Assembly: GCA_034401135.1 (NCBI GenBank)
Contig: JAWZSP010000002.1
Coordinates: 4,774,001-4,838,000 of the forward strand
DNA length: 64,000 bases
Source of the DNA: Volutella citrinella
Lineage: Eukaryota; Ascomycota; Sordariomycetes; Hypocreales; Nectriaceae
Direction: 5' to 3'
The position numbers and the translations under genes were made by a program. Below, piece after piece: positions 54,811 to 64,000 of the stretch. Each line of letters opens with the position of its first letter. Position 1 is the first letter of the stretch. The notes under the pieces were generated by a model, which was not told the origin of the DNA, searched no databases, and was given only the letters and a program-made list of their open reading frames with translations.

Positions 54811-55484
54811 GTGCAAAAAGTAAATAAGAAAACAAGTTGGCATGGAAGATGACGGAGAGGTGGCAGTCAGGGGCTTTTGTAGGCGGGCGAGCCGATTACA
54901 GCTCAAAGCTGCTGTCAGGCGGCAAGTGACAGTAAAGGTCGGCGGTACAGCTTTGAGACGGAACTGACACTGTCTTGGTCGCCCGTTATCTTCCTGTCAC
55001 TAGATCAACATCTCTGCCACCCTGGATGGTGTTGCGCCGTGTGAAGCCCAGCCTCTGACAGCCTCTCGATGGCCCTTATCGGTATAGTTAATCATGGACA
55101 AAGACTATGCCCTTTTAGGCAAAAATGTCCCAACACGAAACCTTGTCTTGTAAGCCAGGCTATTCCTGACTCAGACAAAATTCCCCAGTCTCATTTCAGT
55201 GGGGGTGCCACCTAACCGGACTAGGGTAACGAGGTTTAGCTTCAGTCCCTCAGGTAGATGGCTAGCTGGTCGCTCGTAATGGTCATAGTAATGGGCATGG
55301 GCTAGGATGCTTGGGGCAAAAGCCAGAACTTGGGGTGTGATGTGGGTTCACATCAATACTGATCCGTCTGATGTTTTCCTGGTTATTTAAAGCATCCATT
55401 GCAAGCAGACCGTTCTCTTGATCAGTACCTCACTACCTTGTTTACCCTTGCCTACTTTCGCCCACTATCTCTTCATCTCCCAAA
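54811..55484. other. Divergent intergenic region, 674 bases
   Basis: Separates the permease (minus) from the MoaF-like gene (plus). TTATTTAAA near 55383 and a C/T-rich leader before the ATG look like the MoaF-like gene's core promoter. No gene seen. Confidence 0.5.
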
Positions 55485-56318
55485 ATGACCGCTACTGAAA
55501 CTTCCGACTATGTCCCTGTCTCGGACTGGCCCGACTTGCAAGAGCTCGCGGTTGGCTATCACGAGCATCTCATGCCACAATCTAGCAAGCTGAGTGCCAA
55601 GCTGCTGTCCCACACCTTTGACAACGGCTACACCATCACCCACCACTTTACCAGTGACGAAAAATTGACCTGGAAAATCCTCGAGGGCGGCGACCAGCCC
55701 GGTGTGCAGGGAGATGTCGACTACAAGGCGTTTGAAGTGCGGCCGGACATTTTCTTCGTTGACTTTTACAAGCCTGCGTACGAGGAGCAAGTTAGCCTCG
55801 CCTTCAACACCAAGACTGGCCAGGCCGTCGTGGGTCTCTCTGGTTTTGCCGACGTGGATGGAAAGCGCCGAACGTGGACCAAGTTCTCGCACGCTATTGC
55901 AAATGGCGAAAACAAAGTTGAGCCCTACACAGACTGCGAAGATTTGGTGGGCAAACACATCCTGTACCGCTACAACCCTCGAGATGCCTACGAGCATGTG
56001 TATCTCAACAAGGGCACTTTTGTGTGGCACGCACTGCAAGGGACGGAGAAGGGACTGGCTGATGTTGAGCGCTGTCGGGTCATGAAGTTGGCTGACGAGC
56101 TGTACCTGCTGTTCTGGACAGAGACAGTCATGCCCGTTGAGTCGGTCGTCGTGGTGGACCTGAAGGAGATGCGTTCCACGGGGCGATTCTTTTGCTGGGA
56201 CCCGAAGCCTGAGAAGCTTGTCCGTATGCTGTTTGGGTCGTATGCGACCATTCTTGCCGAGACAGATGCTTCCAAGATTTTGGCTCAACCGGTCCGAGCG
56301 CAGCGGAGCAAGATGTAG
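55485..56318 (+). CDS. MoaF-like protein
   Basis: Intronless, 277 residues. The N-terminal half has a lipocalin-like beta pattern with HTFDNGYTITHHFTSDEKLTWKI, and the C-terminal half carries YNPRDAYEHVYLNKGTFVWH and ADELYLLFWTETVMPVE, matching the two domains of bacterial MoaF. MoaF was named for an association with molybdenum-cofactor genes in bacteria, but its activity is not established, and none of the neighbours here is a cofactor gene. It is better viewed as a small-molecule binding or isomerase-like protein. The lack of introns and the bacterial family suggest possible ancient transfer (inference). Faces the permease across a shared promoter region. Confidence 0.82.
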   Translation: MTATETSDYVPVSDWPDLQELAVGYHEHLMPQSSKLSAKLLSHTFDNGYTITHHFTSDEKLTWKILEGGDQPGVQGDVDYKAFEVRPDIFFVDFYKPAYEEQVSLAFNTKTGQAVVGLSGFADVDGKRRTWTKFSHAIANGENKVEPYTDCEDLVGKHILYRYNPRDAYEHVYLNKGTFVWHALQGTEKGLADVERCRVMKLADELYLLFWTETVMPVESVVVVDLKEMRSTGRFFCWDPKPEKLVRMLFGSYATILAETDASKILAQPVRAQRSKM

Positions 56319-56760
56319 GATGGAAAGAAGGAATGTGTGCTTCTATGTAGCCGATGTTGATCTCCGGAGGGACCAGGCATGCCCACTGGATTTACAAGTG
56401 ACAGTCAGTCACAAGAATATTACAGCAGCTATAGAGTAAATAAAACAGTGCTTTCAATGGCGGATTGAGAAATGATGTGTGAACAGGTGAACTCAGACGG
56501 TGTGGGTGGATCTTCGGCCACAGACTTGCCTGGTTGTGGTCTGGCGTTATCGCCCCAGGACCCGTTGGCCACCGACGGCGGTCGGTTACTACCCCGCAAG
56601 ATCCGGGGATGGACAAAACCAAGCATCGCCACTTCATCCAACCTGCTGCTTGGCAACGTGCACCTCACAATGCAGCGCTGTTCCAACACAGGACCCAAAC
56701 GTACCCCCAATACCCGCGGTATGTAGCACCACTTACATGTTCATGGGTTAGACTAATGGG
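56319..56760. other. Intergenic region, 442 bases
   Basis: 3' side of the MoaF-like gene and promoter of the next Zn2Cys6 gene, both plus strand. Three overlapping plus-strand frames around 56470-56800 lack support. No other feature. Confidence 0.45.
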
Positions 56761-58829
56761 ATGCCCGAAGCTGGCTGTGCTCGGTGCAAAGAGAGGGTAA
56801 GAAAACCCAGCCCGGCATGATTTCGCGAAGCAGCTCACAAACCCTCTTGTAGCACCAGAAATGTGATGAGACCATTCCGGGTTGCCTGGCATGTGTTAGA
56901 AACGGAGAGACCTGCCCTGGGTATCAGAAGCGACTGAAGTGGTCTGGGAAATATGAAAAGTTCAAGCCAGCCATGCCAACCAAGGGCAACGGAGCGCAAG
57001 AACCGGAGCAATTCTGGACCTATTTCTCCCAGGAGGCGGCCAAGCTGCACGCCGCAATTCAATCCCAGAACGCCACTACTCTCCTATCAAACACGGACGC
57101 ATCCTGGAGGCCAACCGATTACCAAACCAGCCCGGATGGTCCACTCGTTGGCACTACCGCAACCGATGGGTTCTCAGCAGGCCCGGGAGCGGATCAGGTG
57201 ACGACTGGCCATCCAGCATTTGAACTTGAGCTAGAGCTACGTCCCCGTGAGCACGAGTTGGATGATTACTTTGGTGACCATACAGGATTCTTGGAAGACT
57301 TCTTGGATCAATCCACAGATTTCGCGCTTGGCACGTCTCATCAAACCTTCCCGCAGACATTGGAGATCCCAAGCCACTCAATCTACTGGACATTAGAGTC
57401 TCAGTCCGACACGCTGACAAACTACTACTTCTCTTCTGTCTGTGGTATTAATTCGGGATTCGACTCAAGTATCAATCCATTGCGTTCCCTGGTGGCCGAT
57501 CTAATGGCGAGCTCTCAGCTTGTATACCAGTGTATACTCTCCATGTCGGCGGCGCATCTGTATCAACGGGATCACGACACGGATAAGATTGCGCTGAAAT
57601 ACCACACGGATGCCATCTCTCGTCTTGGCACATCGATCCAGAGCCTGTCCCACAGAGAACAAGAAAGCAATCACCGCTCGTTTGTCGCCGCTCTCCTCGG
57701 TACGATTCTCCTGGGAATGACGTCGGTAGGCTACTTTTCCTCCATGACTAACAGCTCAGTCTATTGATCCAACTCCTAGTCTTGGCATGATCCTTGCTCA
57801 ACCGATACCACATATATCCAGGGGGCGAGGGCGCTGCTCACTGACTGGGTAGCCAGGAGAAACGAAGCATCGACTTATCGGCCATGGGTCTTCAACTCAG
57901 ACGAAAATGGATTCCTGATAGGCCTCGTCGCCTACTGGGAGGCACTAACTTCGTTTCAGGTGGATCAAGAAATATCTGCACCAGAATATCTCTTACCCTT
58001 CTGCGTGCAGATGGAGTCGAGGGGAGGCCAGCCGAGCCCGTGGGCTGGTATAAGTCCGCGATTATTCGTCTACATGGCAAATACGGGGATAATCGTCCGC
58101 AAGAGCCGCCTCGCATCATCGGGGAATCCAGACCATGGAACAGATGATGCTGCAACCCCCTCAAGACAGTCTCTACTGGACCGGGCGAGAGAGATTGAGC
58201 AGCTGGCTTCCGAGTACAAGCTCCCGCCAACAGACAGATTCAACGAGACGTGCGACCATCTGACTCCGCTGAAACATTTCAAGACCATGGCCCGTGTTTA
58301 TCAACTGTCCATTAGTCTCGAGCTCTACTCAGCGTTTCCGGAGTTGATCGAGTCCCTCCCATGCCACAGCACTAGCCAAGGCGACGATGGGATGGGTCAG
58401 GGCGCTTGTGCTAGCAATGTGTTGATACTGCTCGCCATCAACATCCTTACCCTACTGTCCTCGATACCAGAATCTTCGAGGACAAAAGCAATCCAGCTGC
58501 TCCCGCTCGTCATCGCCGGAAGTAGGCTGCAACATCCAGACGATGAGGCAGCTGTCCCTGTCAGGCCAAGGACATGCGCCGGGGCTGTGTCACTGTTTAG
58601 GAGCGAAGCCATCATTTCGCACTGGAGATGTTTTGTTAGAGAGCGGCTAGCGACGCTGAATCGCTACGTGGGGCTCGACACGGTGCAACGCGGGATGGCT
58701 ATTGTTGAGCGTGTTTGGCTACAGGCAGATGCTAATCACGGTGGTAAGAAGACGGCCCACGGAATAAGTGGATGGCCTCACTGGGTAGATGTAATGTGTA
58801 GCGAGGGCCTGGAAACTTTACTTGGTTGA
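56761..58829 (+). CDS. Zn2Cys6 transcription factor (second regulator of the 48-59 kb region)
   Basis: Three exons (56761-56796, 56853-57725, 57780-58829), about 652 residues. Exon 1 encodes MPEAGCARCKER and joins HQKCDETIPGCLACVRNGETC, a full C-x2-C-x6-C-x6-C-x2-C-x6-C cluster, followed by PGYQKRLKW as in many regulators of the Fungal_trans_2 type. The second intron joins GMTS to SWHDPCSTDTTYIQGAR, where related proteins have a similar Trp-His/Asp motif. The C-terminal half is the helical regulatory domain (LFVYMANTGIIVRKSR, ISLELYSAFPELIE). Start taken at the ATG immediately before the cluster; an earlier exon cannot be excluded. Targets unknown. Confidence 0.88.
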
Positions 58830-59261
58830 CTTGTAACTCTGGGATAGTTGGACACACAGCTTGATATATATACAATAGAAACCACAGCAAATTTCACAGT
58901 AGATATCATACCCAACATCTCAACCACAGTGTTAGTCCATAATGAGTCACAATTAGCATTTGACAGATGCAGCAAATGGCGGCCTCCTTGTCAATTCAAA
59001 CCACCAGTCGCCTCATCTGTCAAAATTTCACAGTTCGTAGTATCACAACTATATTCCCTCGTAGAGGGATAGGTGGATGTATAAGCTTCCAAACGGGGTA
59101 GAAATCTATGGGCCGTGATTAGACGAAAAATCAAAACGGGGTGCGTTTTGAGCACAAATACTTAAGGAGTACTAGCCCAGAGATGTCCCAACTTATAGTA
59201 TCTAGAGCCCGCTGAGGAGGAGAATCTTGTTGCTAACTAGCTAGCATGCTATTATTCTAGC
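58830..59261. other. Intergenic region, 432 bases
   Basis: Convergent 3' ends of the regulator (plus) and the 737-residue gene (minus). AT-rich, consistent with terminators. No gene seen. Confidence 0.45.
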
Positions 59262-61475
59262 CTATAGGATAAGAATATGAATTCCGACGTGTCTGCAAAC
59301 TTTAAGACAGCATCTTAAGCAAGCGTCTCTCCGTAGGACGATTTGTCTCATACTATGAGAAGCAGCTGAAAATAATCGGAGCTCTTGACAGCCTGCTACA
59401 GGAATAGCATCGACTTGGGAGCCTGTTAGATTACTCCCCATGGAAGCCCACGGAACGATGTAAGAGCAGTCCTCATCCTGAGACTCAAGCTTCTCATCAG
59501 AGTTATGACTGCAATTCTCAACGTAAAGCGTGCTTGATAGGGCGTCAAATAACTTCATCGGGTTTTGTTTAAAGACCCGTTTCCCTCCTTGGTCTTGAAG
59601 CATCATTTCGGCGTGGATCTCCTTTCCGTCCTGTGGAGTAACATGCCATGAGAATTTGAATGCTCCAAGAAGGTTCTTGGGTTCCGAGACAGTAGTGTCG
59701 AGAGGCAGTTCAAGATCGTCGCCACGCCGCTGAAAGAAGGCCACTGGTGACATGACTGTGTCGTAGGGGAGTCCGTTGAGCCTCAAGGTGCCTGGTAGGG
59801 CACAGAGCTGAAGATAGCCTTGTTTGGGCAATTCGAAGGATTCAAAGATGGCGGGATACACCACCTGGCCCCTCGCAGAAGTCATAATCAGGTGCTCCTT
59901 GGTATTGCCCCGTTCGTGACCAACTAGGCTGCGAGCCCAATACAGGAGAGGTGTCGTCGCATCGATGGGGTCATGCAAGGGAATCCCACAGAGAACGTCC
60001 CTGATTCTTTGTTGGAAGGAAATTGTAGCCGCGTCTCTTGACTGCGTTCTTCGTACATGAAGAGAGCTGTTGCAGTTGAAGAGAGAGAAAGCGAAGATGT
60101 CCATGATGAGAAAAGAAAGTGACCTGTAGAATCCTTGCTTGGAGCACCATTCTTCTGTGGCAACATAGAACCCATGGGAGGCTACTCCGCGAGAACATTT
60201 GTTGCATTCGCACTGCTCTCTCAACTCCTCCAAATGACCTCGAACCATGGGCAAATCCGCTACGGCCATTTTCGATTTCGCGGACGCAAAGTCGAGCGTC
60301 ACATTTTCCTTGGTTCCCTGCAGGAACTTGTCGCAGGACTTCTTAATGACTTCCGGGCTTGGGAGCGGACTGACACAGAAGTCCTTGGTGGGGCTTTTAC
60401 TCGGAGCAGCCCATCGCCCGGGACTTGGCGGCTGGCCGATTCGCCCGAATTTACCGCACTTGATGGCCGAAAAGATCCGAGGAATAGCAAAGCCGAGGAC
60501 TTCGCTGAGCAGCCTGGCCTGTCTTTCGTTGAACTCTTCATCGTCAAATCGTCTGAATCCAAGGTCGAGAAGAAGCCAGTCTACGTAGTCGTCAATGTTC
60601 AGCATGTAGTCCAGGGGCCTTCCGTCGTATGGGCCGAGAAGTTGTGTTATGTCTTCCATTTTGTGATGGATGATCGCCACGGCCGGCCGTTCAACATCGT
60701 CCTTTGTGATGACGACGTTGATTCGTGATGTCTCGTTGCTCTGCTCGAGGAATGGCTCCTGCTCAAAATGAATCGACGGAGGGACGCCGAGGCACCACTT
60801 CACGAAGGCTATGACCCAAGGCGCACCTTCACCGATTGTGATGGTAGCACCAGTTATATCAGCGTCGCCAACCCGCTGCACCTTGCGAAGGACATCGACG
60901 AGGTTGGCGATAAGTTCTGGGGTAGGTGCCGATTCCGCAAGGAGATCTCTATCCTCCTCATCAATTGAGCCCAACTGATTCTTGACCATTTGTTGATACT
61001 GCAAAACGGACTTGCTAAAGCTGCATTGCTCAGCCCGCGCCTCGAGAGATCCCAGCAGATCGCGTAGGTGCGGAACGGGGGGTGTTTCATCCGCTGGATA
61101 GTTCTGATCTCTCATCATCAGCTCGATGGCTTGAGCACCAGTGTAGGGATCCATGGTCGTAACCAAAGCCGTCGCCAGGGCCAAGAATCTCATCCCTGCT
61201 TGGGATGTTGCGAGCTGAATGGCGCAGTCATTCTTGGAGAAGCCGACGGTCGCTTTGAGAAACGTGACGGTCGGAGGGCTCGGTGTACCTATGGCTTGGA
61301 CCCTGACCGTCTTCATTGTCTGGTCGCACATGGCCAGCGTGCCTCCGAGTCTTTGACAGGCCACCACAGCTAGCCCGTGGACATTATCGCTCGAGGCAGC
61401 CTTCAGCAGCCCTATAATGGCGTTGACGGTACCCTGGACGGTTGTATCAAGATTCCATTGAAGGAGATCGGCCAT
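59262..61475 (-). CDS. Fungal protein of unknown function, 737 residues
   Basis: Intronless. The first true ATG is at 61475 (MADLLQWNLD); the frame extends upstream only through non-ATG codons. I do not recognise the family. The N-terminal 200 residues look helical, with two moderately hydrophobic stretches (GMRFLALATALVTTMD). The middle contains APWVIAFVKWCLGV and a Cys trio CECNKC around residue 440, and after it a region with HGFYVATEEWCSKQGFYRSLSFLIMDIFAFSLF. The C-terminus is again Cys-containing (CLRCCLKVC). Long intronless proteins with this architecture are common and uncharacterised in filamentous fungi. No signal peptide. Confidence 0.75.
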   Translation of the reverse strand: MADLLQWNLDTTVQGTVNAIIGLLKAASSDNVHGLAVVACQRLGGTLAMCDQTMKTVRVQAIGTPSPPTVTFLKATVGFSKNDCAIQLATSQAGMRFLALATALVTTMDPYTGAQAIELMMRDQNYPADETPPVPHLRDLLGSLEARAEQCSFSKSVLQYQQMVKNQLGSIDEEDRDLLAESAPTPELIANLVDVLRKVQRVGDADITGATITIGEGAPWVIAFVKWCLGVPPSIHFEQEPFLEQSNETSRINVVITKDDVERPAVAIIHHKMEDITQLLGPYDGRPLDYMLNIDDYVDWLLLDLGFRRFDDEEFNERQARLLSEVLGFAIPRIFSAIKCGKFGRIGQPPSPGRWAAPSKSPTKDFCVSPLPSPEVIKKSCDKFLQGTKENVTLDFASAKSKMAVADLPMVRGHLEELREQCECNKCSRGVASHGFYVATEEWCSKQGFYRSLSFLIMDIFAFSLFNCNSSLHVRRTQSRDAATISFQQRIRDVLCGIPLHDPIDATTPLLYWARSLVGHERGNTKEHLIMTSARGQVVYPAIFESFELPKQGYLQLCALPGTLRLNGLPYDTVMSPVAFFQRRGDDLELPLDTTVSEPKNLLGAFKFSWHVTPQDGKEIHAEMMLQDQGGKRVFKQNPMKLFDALSSTLYVENCSHNSDEKLESQDEDCSYIVPWASMGSNLTGSQVDAIPVAGCQELRLFSAASHSMRQIVLRRDACLRCCLKVCRHVGIHILIL

Positions 61476-63059
61476 TTTGGTTGAGTGGGACTCTGCGATA
61501 GTCACACGTTGATTGGAGATTGAAAATGCAGCAGAGGCAACGCTGAGTGATAGATTTGGAGAAGGTCAGGGTGTAGCGAGGGGGAGCAATGTAGGGGACA
61601 GATTCGTGCGCGCTCTGGCCCTTTCAAAATACCTCACCTTGCAGCTCCTCTCAGCCTCACTTGCCAGGGGTTGTTTTCTCACCCTGGGTCACTCGCGATC
61701 GTTTGTGACCCTCGGCGGTTACCTTGGTCTACCGTTGGTCCGAAGTGATGCAGGTCACTGTGTTTGTCTGGCGAGCCATGTAGTAATTCCTTCTTGATTG
61801 GTGGTTGGACGTTGTTTGTTCCGTACCGCAGGGCCGAGCGTGCATTAGCGCGGGCCCTGACAGTCGTGTTCTCAGCGAAGGACATTAGGCAGGCCTTGGC
61901 CATGCTCTCGGTGGTGGCCTCACACGCACACTCACGGCACGCGATCCAGGCGGGCAATTCTTTGGGGCGAGTGTGGCATCTGCTTCGACATGAGGGATTC
62001 GGGCTCTTGAACCCATTGACTATAGCCTGTCATTGCGGGTACTACAATGTGGTCTACGCTCTGTTTCATGTTTGGATTGGCCTTAAGGACGAAAAAAAAA
62101 CGTGGAGTTTCTGTGCAGGATCGTCTGGGGTCGCCTGGCTGGCTGGCACTATTGGTAGATCTATTACTCTCCTCCGGGGTGCGGCATCATTCCTACACAT
62201 CTAGCGGGGGGGTAACCCAGATCGTAAAGATGAGCTAAAAATAAGAAAGAAACCATTTAGCCTGTCGAGCGTCGAGCGTCGTCCTTGGAGGCTTCGAGAA
62301 GATGGCGGCCGCGAAGGATCTCGGCCCCAGGTCGACCCGGTTGCCCGGGGCCCCGCAGTATAAGGAACAACGAGCTGATAGTCCACACCGCGCCCCTGAC
62401 AAATGGCGGCGCCCTAGTTCGGAGTGATTTTTCTTCTGGAAGGTCCCGACAGACTCCTCTTGGCTATTGAACGAGTTGCTTGAGCATGAGCATCTGCTTA
62501 TGCTGCAGCCCCTCGCGCTGTGTAGCGAGATCGGTGCCAACCCTCAGCCTCGTGGCATTGCAGTGTTCCCGTGGCCCATCTCACCCGTTTCGTTCCATCT
62601 CTTCTGATAGTTTCCGTCCCTTTGAACGCTTGCAACGCGCCCGACGGTACGAGCGGCTGAATGCGTGTCTTTGCTCTAGATGCCACTGGTATATACGCCC
62701 CACGGCGCAGGAGTTCAGATGGAACGACTAGCCCGTGACCCGAGTCTCCCACAAGCAGAAATAGAACTGGACGAGCTGGATTCCACATGCTGCGCTGCTA
62801 GCCACCATCGGGGTTGGCGCATAATGGAGGTGGGAGCCAAGGATCGATAGCGCATGAGTGGCCGCCACATGTGCGTGCGGGGATAGAATCACCTGCTCAA
62901 TTTGCCTTTGGAATCCTTTGAGATGACGGTGAATCAGGTTGCCAGCCCAGCTTGTCATGCCTTGGAAGCTGAGTATTATATTCAGCCGCTCTGCCCTTAT
63001 TGTGAAAGTCTATACCAGCTCATCTCACTCATCTAAAAAGCCCTCAACGCAACCGCATC
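61476..63059. other. Intergenic region, 1.6 kb
   Basis: Upstream of two divergently placed genes. A plus-strand frame at 61764-62204 (146 codons) and others near 62480-62790 have biased or random-looking composition and no domain; I do not support them as genes. GAGCGTC is repeated in tandem at about 62267-62280. A TATTATATT near 62970 precedes the secreted-protein gene. Confidence 0.5.
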
Positions 63060-63737
63060 ATGCTCTATAACGCCAGGGCCGCCGTCGCTCTCAGCATTTT
63101 AGCCAGCCTGGCCAGCGCAGTTGCTATCGACGACCTGGGGACCGTGGTCCGCCGTGACGGGGTCGCTATTGACTTGGGCGTCAGCTTTCCTGGGTGTGAC
63201 GGGGAAGAGGGCAGAATCACAGAGAAATACGGCTTAGGATTATTGGTCGGGTTTACAACTAGTAGTACAGACATGGATGGCTGCTTGTTTGAATACTTTG
63301 CAAACATCACCACTATTGAGCCGGATGCCTTCCAGCTCGTCTCAACAAACCAAGGCTGCGGTACCGGCCTGATCCCATGCCACGGCTTCAACGACCTCAG
63401 TACCCGGTTCTGCCGCGACCCGACCGGTCTTGACAACACTATGGCTGCAATCATTATCAAGAAGGCGCTCGGTGATAAGGCGCTTAGTGCTACGCTCACA
63501 GGAGAGGGGTACTGCCTCACTGACGTCACCAACAAGCCCGTCTGCATCTTCAAGGATAGGGGATGCCACAAGATCTTTGGCCAGGCCGAGCAGATTGTCC
63601 AACCAATTTTCAAGCGCCGCCGCTGTAACGGCGTGACGATGTGCATCACTAAGATTCTCCTCAAGACACTTACGGGCGAATTCAAATATGCCTGCGACGC
63701 CAACTGCCTCCAGACCTCGTATCCCGAGCCGGCATAA
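63060..63737 (+). CDS. Secreted 12-cysteine protein, effector candidate
   Basis: Single exon, 225 residues. A signal peptide covers about residues 1-22 (hydrophobic ALSILASLASAVA), and RR at residues 31-32 is a possible Kex2-type processing site. The mature part has 12 cysteines, an even number consistent with six disulfides, one N-glycosylation sequon (NIT), and no recognised enzyme domain. Size, cysteine content and secretion fit the usual definition of a fungal effector-like or surface-active protein; function unknown. TATA-like sequence and a pyrimidine/adenine-rich leader precede the ATG (AACCGCATCATG). Confidence 0.8.
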   Translation: MLYNARAAVALSILASLASAVAIDDLGTVVRRDGVAIDLGVSFPGCDGEEGRITEKYGLGLLVGFTTSSTDMDGCLFEYFANITTIEPDAFQLVSTNQGCGTGLIPCHGFNDLSTRFCRDPTGLDNTMAAIIIKKALGDKALSATLTGEGYCLTDVTNKPVCIFKDRGCHKIFGQAEQIVQPIFKRRRCNGVTMCITKILLKTLTGEFKYACDANCLQTSYPEPA

Positions 63738-64000
63738 GCTCTAAGCCCCGTCTGGAGGCTCCTCCGAACACGGACATGGAAGGCGGCTTCGTTGCTTTCA
63801 AGGGAAAAAGAGGTGTTTCAGAAAAGAATGTCTCGTTGGGGCCTGATTCTGTGTTTCGACTCTATTATTCGCAGCCTGATTTCATTTTCAGGTACTACAA
63901 TTTATACAACTATTTGAATAATTCATCGATACATGGGACTAATCCCCAGATGCAACCCTTGGACTTTAATAAGACTTGGCGTTTGAGTAAAGCGTCAGTC
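63738..64000. other. Sequence after the last gene to the window edge, 263 bases
   Basis: 3' side of the secreted-protein gene, AT-rich from about 63880. No gene begins here as far as can be seen. Confidence 0.4.

Noticed and set aside
61764..62204. 146-codon plus-strand frame
   Set aside because: No domain, odd composition, no supporting splice or promoter signals.
1..64000. Transposons, RIP-degraded repeats, telomere repeats, CRISPR arrays, rRNA
   Set aside because: Looked for transposase-like frames, long terminal or inverted repeats, AT-rich mutated blocks and repeat arrays; none was recognisable by eye. A dinucleotide-based RIP index would be needed to exclude weak RIP.

Overview
The window is nuclear DNA from a filamentous ascomycete, most likely a Sordariomycete. 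Genes are dense and on both strands. Many are split by introns of about 45-85 bases with GTRAGT-like donors, CTAAC-like branch sites and YAG acceptors. Several families are typical of, or restricted to, filamentous fungi: Zn2Cys6 regulators, a HET-domain protein, a NACHT NLR, a DUF3176 membrane protein and Dal5-type MFS carriers. I could not identify the species. I recognised no tRNA, rRNA, transposon or CRISPR array. Exon borders were read by eye from splice signals and reading-frame continuity and are not confirmed by transcripts.

Layout. 0-9 kb: the 3' part of a PHO89-type phosphate symporter, convergent with a monocarboxylate-type MFS carrier, then a 1027-residue protein of unknown function with a glycine-rich tail, and a membrane/F-box/Cys-rich protein. 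9-15 kb: a GRDP-like (DUF1399) protein, an NmrA-type reductase and a Zn2Cys6 regulator. 15-24 kb: two membrane proteins with large extracytoplasmic domains (one DUF3176) flank an S33 serine peptidase, followed by a secreted protein. 24.3-27.8 kb: a long stretch with no gene I can support, lying upstream of the secreted protein. 27.8-30.8 kb: a SesA-NACHT-ankyrin NLR broken by an in-frame stop just before the P-loop.

31-41 kb looks like a self-contained metabolic cluster: a Zn2Cys6 regulator, a DAO-type FAD oxidoreductase, a haloacid-dehalogenase-type hydrolase, a Dal5-type MFS carrier and a DUF1993 protein. A repeated GTGCCGG element sits in the regulator promoter (five copies phased at 9-11 bp), in the divergent oxidoreductase/dehalogenase promoter, and upstream of the carrier. 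I infer that the regulator binds it and controls itself, uptake and catabolism together. This cluster and its shared element are the most interesting thing in the window.

41-47.5 kb: a HET-domain protein, a short-chain dehydrogenase, a ketopantoate reductase-like protein with a GC-AG intron, and a 99-residue Cys/Gly-rich protein. 47.8-58.8 kb: an apparently cytosolic GH78 alpha-L-rhamnosidase, a Zn2Cys6 regulator, a GABA-permease-like APC carrier, a MoaF-like protein and a second Zn2Cys6 regulator, which may form a second nutrient-use cluster. 59-64 kb: a 737-residue protein of unknown function and a 12-cysteine secreted protein that looks like an effector candidate.
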